A stretch of DNA of 64,000 bases from Nostoc spongiaeforme FACHB-130 (GCF_014698475.1 NZ_JACJTB010000008.1:62001-126000), one strand, 5' to 3'. Positions 16,562 through 25,935 are shown, counted from the stretch's first letter. Made by a program: numbers and translations. Notes: a model not told the origin generated them from the letters alone.

Positions 16562-17872
16562 ATGGCAGACTGGCAAGAAATTACTGGTGGTGTGACTGCT
16601 CCTAAAGGATATCGAGCCGCAGGAATCACCGCAGGATTAAAACCATCGGGATTGCCAGATTTAGCTTTGATAATATCTGATGTAGAGGCGATCGCAGCTG
16701 GTGTATTTACCACATCTCAAGTTAAAGCGGCTTGTGTAGATTATTGTCGTCAACGCTTGCAAGCTAAAACCAGCGCCCGTGCTATTCTCTGCAACGCCGG
16801 ACAAGCCAACGCCGCCACAGGTAGTCAAGGTGTGCGTGATGCCCAAGAAAGTGCAGAGTTGTTAGCGAAGGAATTGAATATTTCTCCCGAATTGATTTTG
16901 CTGGCTTCTACTGGTGTAATTGGTCAACGCATCAAGATGGATGCCCTACGCAGTGGGATTCCTAAGTTAGTAGCAGAACTGTCCGAAACAGGTTCCGATG
17001 CGGCGGCTGGGGCAATTATCACCACAGATTTAGTCACAAAATCCATTGCCCTAGAAACAACATTACATGATCGCCCAGTCCGTATTGGTGGGATTGCCAA
17101 AGGTTCCGGGATGATTCACCCCAACATGGCAACAATGCTGGCATTTGTCACCTGTGATGCAGCTGTTTCCCCCCACCTTTGGCAGCAAATGTTGAGTAGA
17201 GCCGCAGATAAAAGCTTTAATTCCATTACAGTAGATGGCGACACCAGCACCAACGATAGTTTAATCGCCTTGGCAAATGGTCAATCCCGCACCCCAGCCA
17301 TTACCGAGATGAGTGCAGAAGCCGAAAAATTAGAGGCGATGCTAACAGCAGTATGCCAGCATTTAGCCAAAGCGATCGCACGGGATGGTGAAGGTGCAAC
17401 CTGTCTGGTAGAAGTGCAAGTCACTGGTACTCATGATGACCTCGCCGCCAGACAAATCGCCAAAACCATTGCGGGTTCATCCCTAGTTAAATCAGCAATT
17501 TTCGGTCGTGACCCCAACTGGGGACGCATCGCCGCCGCCGCCGGACGTGCAGGTGTACCCTTTGAGCAAGAAAACTTGCAGATTAAGTTAGGAGATTTCT
17601 TGTTGTTAAAAAATGGTCAACCTCTGCAATTTGACCGCGCCGCCGCCAGTGCATATTTAAAACAAGCAGCCACCGATTATCCAGTTGTGGATGTAGTAGC
17701 TACTAATAATAGTAATGATTTATCAGGCGATCGTAGCAATATCAAAACGCAACGCTTAGATAATCCTGTAATTATTGCTGTTAGCGTTGGTAATGGTCAT
17801 GGTACAGGTAAAGCTTGGGGTTGCGATTTAAGTTACGACTACGTGAAAATTAATGCCGAGTATACAACTTAA
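16562..17872 (+). CDS. argJ: Bifunctional glutamate N-acetyltransferase/amino-acid acetyltransferase
   Basis: 436 residues from the ATG at 16562, behind GGGGGAACGG (TTG 18 bp upstream is less likely). ITGGVTAPKGYRAAGI opens the family. KGSGMIHPNMATML is the self-cleavage site, with Thr191 the new N-terminal nucleophile of the beta chain. It ends GKAWGCDLSYDYVKINAEYTT as usual. ArgJ moves the acetyl group from N-acetylornithine to glutamate, closing the arginine acetyl cycle, and in bifunctional forms also uses acetyl-CoA. Cytosolic and monocistronic; the 3' side has a large symmetrical terminator. Confidence 0.96.
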   Translation: MADWQEITGGVTAPKGYRAAGITAGLKPSGLPDLALIISDVEAIAAGVFTTSQVKAACVDYCRQRLQAKTSARAILCNAGQANAATGSQGVRDAQESAELLAKELNISPELILLASTGVIGQRIKMDALRSGIPKLVAELSETGSDAAAGAIITTDLVTKSIALETTLHDRPVRIGGIAKGSGMIHPNMATMLAFVTCDAAVSPHLWQQMLSRAADKSFNSITVDGDTSTNDSLIALANGQSRTPAITEMSAEAEKLEAMLTAVCQHLAKAIARDGEGATCLVEVQVTGTHDDLAARQIAKTIAGSSLVKSAIFGRDPNWGRIAAAAGRAGVPFEQENLQIKLGDFLLLKNGQPLQFDRAAASAYLKQAATDYPVVDVVATNNSNDLSGDRSNIKTQRLDNPVIIAVSVGNGHGTGKAWGCDLSYDYVKINAEYTT

Positions 17873-17884
17873 CTGATAATAGAA

Positions 17885-17915
17885 TTCAGGAGTCAGAAGT
17901 CAGAAGTCAGAAGTA
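17885..17915. repeat. Heptameric short tandem repeat (AGTCAGA)
   Basis: Three units of AGTCAGA just after argJ. Confidence 0.8.
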
Positions 17916-18010
17916 AGGGATTTCCAAGAAATAAATTATCTAAATCTTGTGAGGTGGACATCTTGTCCGCCCCACAAGAAAAATTGTATGTTTTTTTATT
18001 TGGAAGTCCC

Positions 18011-18049
18011 TAATTATAAAAGGTGGGCATTGCCCACCTTTTATAATTA
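18011..18049. terminator. Bidirectional terminator palindrome between argJ and ndhO
   Basis: Two 19-bp arms (TAATTATAAAAGGTGGGCA and its exact complement) around a single T. The outer AT-rich arms supply U tracts in both directions. It lies between two convergent genes. Confidence 0.75.
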
Positions 18050-18174
18050 GCAGTCGAAGTATAAGTCAGGACATTTAAAAAGCACTAATTCAGGCATAGT
18101 AAGACTTTTACCTCCGGTTGGTGAGCGTAGCCGAACTACTGCCTCCTGCCTTCTGCCTCCTGTCTTCATAATGC

Positions 18175-18390
18175 CTACTTAAATTGTTCTAATTGGTCTA
18201 AGCGTAACCAAATATTGGGTGTTGGGACTTGTCCGAATTTCACAAAGGCATAATCACCTTTAATATCCACAACTTCACCTTGAGTCTCAAATAAATAAGC
18301 CGGAAAACGAGTATCGCTGGCTGTGGCTTCAACGCTATTTTCTAGCTTTTCGCGGATAGCGCGAACAATGTCTCCTTTTTTGACTGGCAT
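18175..18390 (-). CDS. ndhO: NAD(P)H-quinone oxidoreductase subunit O
   Basis: 71 residues, the usual NdhO length. [39 protein letters not shown] and [18 protein letters not shown] are conserved throughout cyanobacteria and plastids. NdhO is a small peripheral subunit of the thylakoid NDH-1 complex on the cytoplasmic side, involved in cyclic electron flow. It has an SH3-like fold and no TM. Monocistronic, convergent with argJ. Confidence 0.95.
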   Translation of the reverse strand: MPVKKGDIVRAIREKLENSVEATASDTRFPAYLFETQGEVVDIKGDYAFVKFGQVPTPNIWLRLDQLEQFK

Positions 18391-18755
18391 ATATTCCCCT
18401 CTGAAGTTAGCAGATTATCTCATAGAGGATTTTAGCTTGCGACATGATACTAAATCTCAGAGCGATCGCTTTGAGGTATTTAACTTATCCATGACATCTC
18501 AAACTATTTCTCTATTGAAAACAAGTAATCCCAGGACTTACCCACAAAGATTTTCTGTAGAGATTGGGTGAAGGGGTAAAAGGGTCTAGGGTGTAAGGGT
18601 TGTTGATACATACACCCCTTCACCCTTACACCCTTTTACCCTAAATCAAGGTTTTTGGGGCAGAACGTAAAAACCTACACCTGTCAGACCCTTGCACCCA
18701 GTCCCAACTGACAATCTGTGAAATCAAACAGTTGAAACTTTAACCACCGACAAAA
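18391..18755. other. Intergenic with long inverted repeat
   Basis: 18533-18551 (AGGACTTACCCACAAAGAT) is one end of a dispersed repeat family. 18572-18650 forms a long hairpin of GGGTGAAGGGGTAAAAGGG and its complement ACCCTTACACCCTTTTACCC. No gene seen. Confidence 0.55.
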
Positions 18756-21050
18756 TTAAGCACCTAAAGCCGCCGCCGTTTTTTCCTTATCTAACTTGAA
18801 CATCAACACACCCAAAGGTGGTAGACACAAATCTAAAGAATAAGGACGATTGTGCATTGACCAATCATCTGTCCATTTACCGCCCAAGTTGCCCATATTA
18901 CTGCCGCCATACTGACGGGCATCACTATTAAACAATTCAGTATAAAATCCTTTGACTGGTACACCAATGCGGTAATGAGAATGGGGTTGGGGTGTAAAGT
19001 TACAAATCACTACCACAAAATCATCAGAATCTTTATCACGGCGGATAAAAGAAACTACACTGTGACGATTGTCGCTACAATCAATCCACTCAAACCCTTC
19101 TCTGGCAAAATCTTGGGTGTATAAAGATGGTTCAGAACGGTAGAGTTGGTTGAGTTCTTTAAAGAATTGCTTTAATTGTTGATGTGGCTCAAATTGTAGC
19201 AATTGCCATTCCAAATCAGCCCAAACATTCCACTCACTCCATTGCCCAAATTCCATGCTCATAAACATGGTTTTCTTACCTGGGTGAGCAAACATATAGG
19301 TAAACAAACAACGCACATTCGCCATTTTCTGCCATCTATCACCAGGCATTTTACCAATCATATTGCTCTTACCATGCACCACTTCATCGTGGGACAAGGC
19401 CAACATGAAGTTCTCGCTGTGGTTATACCACATACTAAAGGTGATGTTATTTTGGTGGAATTGGCGGAACCAAGGATCCATGCTGAAGTAATCCAACATG
19501 TCGTGCATCCAACCCATATTCCATTTCAAGTTAAAGCCCAAACCACCTGTGTAGGTAGGCCAAGAAACCATCGGCCAAGACGTTGATTCTTCCGCAATGG
19601 AAAGCACACCTGGGAAGTAACTAAAAATTAGGTGATTTACTTGACGTAAAAAATCCGCCGCTTCTAAGTTTTCTCTCCCACCGTATTGGTTAGTTACCCA
19701 TTCACCTTCTTTACGGCAATAGTCAAGATACAACATCGAAGCTACAGCATCTACACGAATGCCATCGATGTGATATCTATCGAACCAAAACAAAGCATTT
19801 GCTACTAAGAAATTTCTAACTTCGTTGCGGTTGTAATTAAATACCAGCGTACCCCATTCTTTATGTTCACCTTTGCGGGGGTCTGCGTGTTCGTATAAGT
19901 GAGTACCATCAAAGAAAGCTAAACCATGTCCATCTTTGGGGAAGTGGCCAGGAACCCAATCGACAATTACGCCAATACCGTTTTGATGACATTGGTCAAC
20001 AAAATACATGAAATCTTCGGGAGTGCCAAACCGAGAAGTAGGTGCATAATAGCCAGTAACTTGATAACCCCAAGACCCATCAAAAGGATGCTCGGCAATG
20101 GGTAATAGTTCTACATGGGTATAGCCTAAATCTTTGACGTAGGGAATCAAGCGGTCTGCCAATTCCCGATAAGTTAAAAATCGCGCCCCTGGTTTTAATT
20201 CCGAAACAATCACTACAGGCTCAGTTTCACCATTGGGTAATTTTGGCGCTTCGGCACTAGAAGCATGTAACCAAGAACCTATATGTACTTCGTAAACAGA
20301 GACTGGTTGAGTCAGGGGGTCAGTGTGACGACGCTTTTCCATCCAGCCTTCGTCATTCCATTGATAGGAATTTAAGTTAGTGACAATAGAAGCTGTTTTG
20401 GGACGGGGTTCTTGCTGAAAAGCGAAGGGGTCAGATTTTTCATAAATGTGTCCTTCTATATTTTTGATTTCATATTTGTAATGTTCCCCTACCCCGATTT
20501 CGGGAATGAATAATTCCCAAACGCCTGTGATGCCTTTACGCATTTGATGTTTGCGTCCATCCCAAAGGTTAAAATCTCCCAATACAGAAACGTTCCGCGC
20601 ATTGGGAGCCCAAACCGCAAAATAAACACCCTTGACTCCATCGATTTCGGTGGGGTGCGCTCCGAGTTTTTCATAAATTCGGTGATGATTACCTTCCGCA
20701 AACAAGTGCAAGTCAAAGTCTGTTATGCGCGGAGAACGGAAAGCGTAGGGGTCATAAGTAACTCGCTCATGCTCTCCTTCTTGAATGCGTAACTGGTAGT
20801 TGGCAAGTTCTGGGGTTTCAATCGTACATTCAAAAAAATGGGGATGATGTACGGGTTGCATGGGGTATTCTTGACGTTCTTCGGGAACAACTACCCAGGC
20901 TGCACTGGCATTTGGTAGATAAGCACGTACAGCCCACACTTGTTTACCATTTTGTTCTACTGCATGAGAACCAAGTATTTCAAACGGGTCGTGATGCTGA
21001 TTCCAAACTATACGGTTAACCTGTTCCTGAGCGATCGTGGCTATGGACAT
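18756..21050 (-). CDS. glgB: 1,4-alpha-glucan branching enzyme
   Basis: 764 residues, GH13 subfamily 9. Two N-terminal CBM48-like modules (HHDPFEILGSHAV; AVWAPNARNVSVLGDFN) precede the (beta/alpha)8 barrel. VELLPIAEHPFDGSWGYQ is region I. DGIRVDAVASMLY carries the nucleophile D434. AEESTSWP carries the acid/base Glu (487/488). LALSHDEVVHGK is region IV. It forms alpha-1,6 branches in glycogen, the cytosolic carbon store. No other glg gene is adjacent. The leader upstream of 21050 is 265 bp to the next gene. Confidence 0.97.
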   Translation of the reverse strand: MSIATIAQEQVNRIVWNQHHDPFEILGSHAVEQNGKQVWAVRAYLPNASAAWVVVPEERQEYPMQPVHHPHFFECTIETPELANYQLRIQEGEHERVTYDPYAFRSPRITDFDLHLFAEGNHHRIYEKLGAHPTEIDGVKGVYFAVWAPNARNVSVLGDFNLWDGRKHQMRKGITGVWELFIPEIGVGEHYKYEIKNIEGHIYEKSDPFAFQQEPRPKTASIVTNLNSYQWNDEGWMEKRRHTDPLTQPVSVYEVHIGSWLHASSAEAPKLPNGETEPVVIVSELKPGARFLTYRELADRLIPYVKDLGYTHVELLPIAEHPFDGSWGYQVTGYYAPTSRFGTPEDFMYFVDQCHQNGIGVIVDWVPGHFPKDGHGLAFFDGTHLYEHADPRKGEHKEWGTLVFNYNRNEVRNFLVANALFWFDRYHIDGIRVDAVASMLYLDYCRKEGEWVTNQYGGRENLEAADFLRQVNHLIFSYFPGVLSIAEESTSWPMVSWPTYTGGLGFNLKWNMGWMHDMLDYFSMDPWFRQFHQNNITFSMWYNHSENFMLALSHDEVVHGKSNMIGKMPGDRWQKMANVRCLFTYMFAHPGKKTMFMSMEFGQWSEWNVWADLEWQLLQFEPHQQLKQFFKELNQLYRSEPSLYTQDFAREGFEWIDCSDNRHSVVSFIRRDKDSDDFVVVICNFTPQPHSHYRIGVPVKGFYTELFNSDARQYGGSNMGNLGGKWTDDWSMHNRPYSLDLCLPPLGVLMFKLDKEKTAAALGA

Positions 21051-21315
21051 GAAGCTACCTATGTTGAATAAAGTGATTAACTAAATCGGCTTTTTTAATA
21101 TCTATAATCTATTCTTTACATTTATTTGCAATTTATTGCCACCGTTATAGTACATCAGATGGGGACATAGGGGATAAGGGGTGATTAGGTTCTCAAGTTT
21201 TTATACCAGTTAGATAGTAAGCGTAGCGGTCGAAGGTCAAAAGGCAAAAGTTAAAAGTCAAAAATGAAAAATACTTTTGACTTCTCCAGCTTTGTCGGAG
21301 CGCCTTCTGCCATAA

Positions 21316-21648
21316 CTACAAATCTAAAAAGGGGAATAACTTCAGCAAAGCATTACGTATCCGCAGTAGAAAGAGGGTTTGTCGTAGATTGGTGCTTAAT
21401 TCTGGTAGCGGAACTTTTTGGAGTTGTGCTTGTAGTTCTGCATACTCAGCAGCACTGATTGGTTTGCCATCTATAGGCGATCGCGCATCTATAATGATTT
21501 CTGTTCGTAATATTTCTTCTGGGATGTCTTCTGGGGGTGGTAAAGCCATAACTGCTGATCCCCAATGGCTGATTAACCATACACCCATGCTAGAGAAAAG
21601 ACTCAATACCCCCAATATGATTCGCTTGTGAGATTTTACTTTCCTCAT
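21316..21648 (-). CDS. Conserved cyanobacterial hypothetical, single N-terminal TM/signal
   Basis: 110 residues. KSHKRIILGVLSLFSSMGVWLISHWGSAVMALPPPEDIPEE reads as a signal peptide or anchor with a cut after VMA. It is followed by a polar region EEILRTEIIIDARSPIDGKPI, then SAAEYAELQAQLQ, and the hydrophobic-basic end LRIRNALLKLFPFLDL. Proteins beginning ...LPPPEDIPEEILRTEII are conserved in cyanobacteria without known function; I expect a periplasmic or lumenal location. The next gene on this strand is glgB, 265 bp on, with an AAGTCAAAA repeat between, so no clear operon. Confidence 0.75.
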   Translation of the reverse strand: MRKVKSHKRIILGVLSLFSSMGVWLISHWGSAVMALPPPEDIPEEILRTEIIIDARSPIDGKPISAAEYAELQAQLQKVPLPELSTNLRQTLFLLRIRNALLKLFPFLDL

Positions 21649-21894
21649 CGCATCACCTTCAAGTCATACTGATTGAGCCAAAAATTTAAATGGACACTTG
21701 GTTGTGGCATTAACCTACATTACCAGTGTCCATTGACTGTTGCTTTAGCTTAACAGATGTATAAGTTGGGCTTGAGTTGGGTAGCCAATTTCTCAAGAAT
21801 ACTCTGATTCTTTTTTGCTAACCAAGCACTCAAGCCATTTTCGTAAACTCCTAGACCAAGTGCTTGTCTGGAAACAAAACTTCAGACTCAAGAA

Positions 21895-22104
21895 CTAAGG
21901 TGTTGTAGTAGGGGTTGCGGTAGGAGTAGCAGTAGTAGCAGGAGTAGCAATAGGAGAAACTGTAGGAGCCGTAGTCCCAGTATCGGAGGGTTCACCTGTA
22001 GCGGCTGGTGAGGTTGTTGGATTAGGTGTATTACCACCCTCACATGCTCCTAAAACTGCCGCCAAACTTAACATGAGAGCTAAACCAAAGATTTTTGTTT
22101 TCAT
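21895..22104 (-). CDS. Small Thr/Pro-rich lipoprotein
   Basis: 69 residues. MKTKIFGLALMLSLAAVLGAC is a lipoprotein signal peptide with the lipobox VLGAC, giving Cys21 as the lipidated N-terminus. The mature part is a low-complexity Thr/Pro/Ala tail (PTVSPIATPATTATPTATPT) with no fold. It probably sits on the outer face of a membrane. Not in an obvious operon. Function unknown. Confidence 0.75.
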   Translation of the reverse strand: MKTKIFGLALMLSLAAVLGACEGGNTPNPTTSPAATGEPSDTGTTAPTVSPIATPATTATPTATPTTTP

Positions 22105-22596
22105 AACTCCTCTTTCACCAAATTATGGCCATCAAATGTTTGTGCCTTTTGACTAAGATAACCTAATTTATTGCGAATTGTTGCAATACCTATCTAGAAG
22201 ATATTGAAAAACTTACTTAGGGCTGATTCTTGATGTTTGAGTTATGATGCCGCAGACTGATGACGATATCAAACGATGAGTAGGAGATCGCAATCATTGG
22301 CTTGTTTTTTGTCTTGTCTTGCCATACTCAGATGCACTACTTAAAATGTCAAGTGATCCAATGGCTAATTTTTGATGATATCTATTTAATTGATCAACTA
22401 CTGATGGAGACAGGGAAAAAGAAACAAGAAACCAATAGTTGTGCGACTCCTCAACGGATTGTCATATCTCAAAAACATTTCAAAGATAGTTGACAGTTAA
22501 CGCTATACTCATTCAAATCCCAGAAAAAGCTATTTTAACCTGAGCAAAATTCAATAAACAGACTAAAATACAGTATTTCCTATCCCAGAAAATTTT
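22105..22596. other. Intergenic between divergent lipoprotein and FtsL-like genes
   Basis: No supported gene. A 63-codon frame at 22302 begins with TTG and lacks a Shine-Dalgarno and any family signal. Promoters for both divergent genes are presumably here, but I see no clear -35/-10 pair. Confidence 0.45.
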
Positions 22597-23214
22597 ATGG
22601 CTGCTGTTCGTAAATCGGCTGTGTCTGCAACTAATACTTGGTTTGGACGCAATTCTAAACCAACTGTGCCAAGAAGGCGCTCCCCTGTTCGGGGTTCCGT
22701 CATCAGCAGTGTATCTCCACTATCAGAGCCATCTCCAGTGGTATCGCCGAAACATCGGCGACGAAATGCCAAAAGTTTATCGGTTCCTACAACCAAAGGA
22801 TCACCAGAACTAACGGCATCCAAAGTCTCTCATGTGCCGACTGCGGAAGTTTTACCAAATTGGCTGTTACGGTTGTACACTGTTCATCGTTACTCATCTG
22901 TGGTGACGTTTTTATTAGTTGCAGTGGCGCTGGTTGTTTATGGTTGGACAGTTTATTCTCAAGAACGGTGGAATCAAGAGTTCCGCCGTTTACAAAATCT
23001 CCAACGTAACGAGCGACAATTAACCACAACCAACGCTATGTTAAAAAACAAAATGGCGGAAGAAGCAGAAAAACCAAGTGCAGGATTAGTATCCCCCACG
23101 CCAGATAAAACTATTTTCTTACCTTCAGCACCTGATTCAGCTAATTCTGCGCCATCAAATACAAGACCAAATTCTCCAGTACAACAGTCAACCTCTTCAC
23201 CGTTGGGATATTAA
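22597..23214 (+). CDS. FtsL-like bitopic membrane protein (inferred)
   Basis: 205 residues. A basic, Ser/Pro-rich cytoplasmic tail (1-100) leads to one TM segment (about 107-127; SSVVTFLLVAVALVVYGWTV). A short coiled-coil-like region follows (QEFRRLQNLQRNERQLTTTNAMLKNKMAEEAEK), then a Pro/Ser-rich tail. FtsL proteins are short, poorly conserved, bitopic and coiled-coil, and their gene sits just before ftsI, as here (59 bp). That synteny is the main ground for the call; no sequence signature proves it. It would act in the septal FtsQLB-FtsWI complex. Confidence 0.6.
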   Translation: MAAVRKSAVSATNTWFGRNSKPTVPRRRSPVRGSVISSVSPLSEPSPVVSPKHRRRNAKSLSVPTTKGSPELTASKVSHVPTAEVLPNWLLRLYTVHRYSSVVTFLLVAVALVVYGWTVYSQERWNQEFRRLQNLQRNERQLTTTNAMLKNKMAEEAEKPSAGLVSPTPDKTIFLPSAPDSANSAPSNTRPNSPVQQSTSSPLGY

Positions 23215-23273
23215 AGGCAAGAGTCATTGGTCATTTTTCAAAGACAAATGACAAATAACAAAGGACGAAGCCG

Positions 23274-25112
23274 ATGCAGAAGTCATCCAGTAGATTAAAA
23301 TTTAGAAATTCTCGCAACCAAGCAGTTACAGGGCGGCAGAAAGTTTCCCGACAAAGGTTAATGGGGAAATTCACTTCCAACATTCCAGAACCTGTACAAA
23401 GTAGCAAAGTCAGGCTGTTAATTGTCTGGGCTATTTTAATATTCTCAGCATTAGGTTTAGCTTTTAACTTATATAATTTACAAATTCTCCAAGGCAAAAA
23501 ACTCACCCAGAAGGCACGCAATCAACAAATTGTGAGTTTGCGGCCGTTTATGCCGCGTCGGTTGGTAATTGATCGCAATAATAATGTTTTGGCAGTTGAC
23601 CGCCCTGTATATACTGTTTATGCCCATCCTAAACTTTTTGATAAGTCCAATGAAGAAATCGCCCAGAAATTAGCACCAATTATTGCTAAAGATCCGGCGG
23701 AGTTAGTGAAAACTTTTCAAAGTCGCAAAAGTGGAATTATCTTGATGCCGGCACTACCCGAAGAAGTAGCCGCTCGCGCGATTGCTCTGCGTTTAAATGG
23801 CTTAGAATTCATTTCCAAATACTCACGCTTATATCCGCAAGCTGATGTCACATCTGATGTGGTGGGCTACGTAGATTTGGAACGTCGTGGTCAAGCTGGT
23901 GTGGAATATAGTCAAGAAAAACTGCTAGAACGTTCTGTGCAGAAGGTACGGTTAATGCAGTCTGGAAGAGGTGAATTAAAGCCAGATGATGCACCGGAGG
24001 GCTTTCTCCATGCGGATGATTTGAAATTGCAACTCACCATTGATACACGCTTACAAAGGGCGGCTCGCTTGGCGCTAAAAGCCCAGGTAGACAAGTACCG
24101 CGCTAAACGTGGGGCTGTCATTGTCATGGATGCGTTGGATGGTTCTTTACTCGCACTGGTGTCTCAGCCGACTTATGACCCCAATGACTATGGTAAAGCG
24201 AAAATTGACTTATTTAAAAACTGGACAGTAGCGGATCTTTACGAACCAGGTTCAACATTCAAACCATTAAATGTAGCGATCGCATTAGAAAATGGTGTCA
24301 TTCAACCCAATGATACTTTTAATGACCCAGGCTCGATTAGAGTCGCTGACCGTGTAATTAAAAATGCTCAAAATAATGCTTATGGGCGAATTAATATTGC
24401 TCAAATTCTGCAAAATTCCAGCAACATCGGGATGGTGCAAATCATCCAAAAAATGCGCCCCTCAATCTACTACACTTGGTTAGAACGTCTAGGCTTAGGG
24501 CAACCATTAGAAACTGATTTGCCTTTTGGAGTTAGCGGTTCGCTGAAAACTCAACCAAGATTTATTGCCTCACCCATTGAACCAGCAACCGCCTCCTTTG
24601 GACAAGGTTTTTCGCTCACTCCTCTCCAACTAGTACAACTGCACGGCGCTTTAGCTAATGGCGGTAAATTAGTCACACCCCATGTAGTCCGTGGACTGGT
24701 TGATAGCAGTGGCAAAATGCACTATTCACCCACGCTTCCTGCACCAAGACAAATTTTTTCCGCGAAAACCACTCAGCAAGTTGTGGAAATGATGGAAACA
24801 GTTGTTTCTGAAGGTACTGGTAGACCTTCTAAAATTTCTGGATATCGCATTGGTGGTAAAACAGGTACAGCCCAAAAAGCTAGTCCGAATGGTGGCTATA
24901 TCCCTGGTGCAAGAATCACCAGCTTTGTCGCAGTTTTGCCTGTGGAATCTCCCCGTTATGTAATTTTGGCCATTGTCGATGAACCAAAGGGTGAAAGCGC
25001 CTACGGTTCTACTGTCGCTGCCCCAATTGTCAAATCAGTGATGGAAACCCTAATTCCCCTAGAACACCTACCACCAGAACAGTTCAATTCTCCAGCCGAA
25101 ACACCAAGATGA
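23274..25112 (+). CDS. ftsI: Penicillin-binding protein / peptidoglycan transpeptidase FtsI
   Basis: 612 residues. A TM anchor at about 45-65 (LLIVWAILIFSALGLAFNLY) is followed by the class B PBP dimerisation domain (RPFMPRRLVIDRNNNVLAVDRPVYTVYAHP) and the transpeptidase domain: S327 in GSTFKP (SxxK), S382-S383-N384 (SxN) and K529 in GGKTGTAQ. It crosslinks septal peptidoglycan in the periplasm with FtsW. The N-terminus is longer than usual, starting MQKSSSRLKFRNSRNQ. It lies 59 bp after the FtsL-like gene, probably one operon. Confidence 0.93.
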   Translation: MQKSSSRLKFRNSRNQAVTGRQKVSRQRLMGKFTSNIPEPVQSSKVRLLIVWAILIFSALGLAFNLYNLQILQGKKLTQKARNQQIVSLRPFMPRRLVIDRNNNVLAVDRPVYTVYAHPKLFDKSNEEIAQKLAPIIAKDPAELVKTFQSRKSGIILMPALPEEVAARAIALRLNGLEFISKYSRLYPQADVTSDVVGYVDLERRGQAGVEYSQEKLLERSVQKVRLMQSGRGELKPDDAPEGFLHADDLKLQLTIDTRLQRAARLALKAQVDKYRAKRGAVIVMDALDGSLLALVSQPTYDPNDYGKAKIDLFKNWTVADLYEPGSTFKPLNVAIALENGVIQPNDTFNDPGSIRVADRVIKNAQNNAYGRINIAQILQNSSNIGMVQIIQKMRPSIYYTWLERLGLGQPLETDLPFGVSGSLKTQPRFIASPIEPATASFGQGFSLTPLQLVQLHGALANGGKLVTPHVVRGLVDSSGKMHYSPTLPAPRQIFSAKTTQQVVEMMETVVSEGTGRPSKISGYRIGGKTGTAQKASPNGGYIPGARITSFVAVLPVESPRYVILAIVDEPKGESAYGSTVAAPIVKSVMETLIPLEHLPPEQFNSPAETPR

Positions 25113-25129
25113 GAGTTTTACAATGGTAG

Positions 25130-25352
25130 TATTGCGGTGGGTGAACGAAATTTTGTGTGGGATTTCTAGCTAATACCATTTTGGATTTTAGATTTTAGAT
25201 TTTGGATTGAAAAAGTTTCTACTGGTAAGCTTTTGAGCAATCCATTTGTCGCAATCATTGTTCAATTTGGTATAAGTATCCAAAAAATTACCCTCCATAC
25301 TCCCCACACTTCCCACACTCCCCACACCTTTTTTCTCTCACCCTATTGCGGT
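25130..25352. mobile_element. Miniature element copy 1 with 9-bp target duplication, interrupted by a second element
   Basis: TSDs TATTGCGGT at 25130-25138 and 25344-25352 flank an element at 25139-25343. Its ends GGGTGA...TCACCC extend to a 23-bp imperfect terminal repeat (GGGTGAnnGAAAnnnnGTGTGGG). It is the same element as 57209-57302, except for a 9-bp tandem unit and a 102-bp insertion. No ORF. It ends 17 bp upstream of the Uma2 start codon and may carry part of that gene's promoter. Confidence 0.85.
25171..25274. mobile_element. 100-bp miniature element nested inside copy 1 (TA target duplication)
   Basis: Insert 25173-25272 starts ATACCATTTTGG and ends CAATTTGGTA, bounded by TA dinucleotides (25171-25172, 25273-25274). 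The uninterrupted site is present at 57241 (GCTAAGTATCC), so the boundaries are exact. TA duplication and short inverted ends are typical of IS630/Tc1-mariner-derived MITEs; the parent element is not identified. Confidence 0.8.
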
Positions 25353-25368
25353 GGTAGCAAACAAACCA

Positions 25369-25935
25369 ATGACTCAAACCAACTTCAATCCAGTGCGTTG
25401 GACAAGCGCCGATTTGCAACTGTTTCCTGAGAATGAATGGAAACGTTACGAAATTTTAGATGGAGAATTGTTTGTGACTCGCGCTCCACACTTGGGACAT
25501 CAACGCACCATTGGCAAAATTCATTCACGGTTATTAAATTGGTCGGAAGAAACTGATATTGGAGAACCAATTATCAATCCAGGGGTAGTTTTTTCTGATG
25601 TAGATGATGTAACTCCTGATGTTGTGTGGGTGAAGAAAGAACGTCTCAATGACATTGTTGACGAATCTGGACATTTTATTGCTGCACCTGACTTAGTAAT
25701 AGAAGTGTTATCTTTGGGTAGCCAAAATGAGCGTCGTGATCAAGAATTAAAACTACGTTTATATTCCCTAAAAGGTGTTTTGGAATATTGGATTGTTAAT
25801 TGGCGACTCCAGCAAATTGAAGTCTATCGTCGGGATGAAGGGTTTCTTAAGTTGATAGGTACATTTCTGGCAGCAGATGAAATTACATCGCCACTATTAC
25901 CAGGTTTTGCCTGCCAAGTTGCCCGATTTTTTTAG
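25369..25935 (+). CDS. Uma2 family protein (putative endonuclease)
   Basis: 188 residues from the ATG at 25369 (the open frame starts 18 bp earlier at a GTG inside the repeat end). Uma2/DUF820 features: RYEILDGELFVTRAPHLGHQ, PDVVWVKKER, APDLVIEVLS and RRDQELKLRLYSLKGVLEYWIV. The D...E.L motif in a PD-(D/E)XK-like fold suggests a nuclease, but the biological role of these many cyanobacterial paralogues is not known. Its 5' region is built from nested miniature elements. Confidence 0.88.
   Translation: MTQTNFNPVRWTSADLQLFPENEWKRYEILDGELFVTRAPHLGHQRTIGKIHSRLLNWSEETDIGEPIINPGVVFSDVDDVTPDVVWVKKERLNDIVDESGHFIAAPDLVIEVLSLGSQNERRDQELKLRLYSLKGVLEYWIVNWRLQQIEVYRRDEGFLKLIGTFLAADEITSPLLPGFACQVARFF

Noticed and set aside
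22302-22493. 63-codon frame
   Set aside because: TTG start and no ribosome site or recognisable domain.
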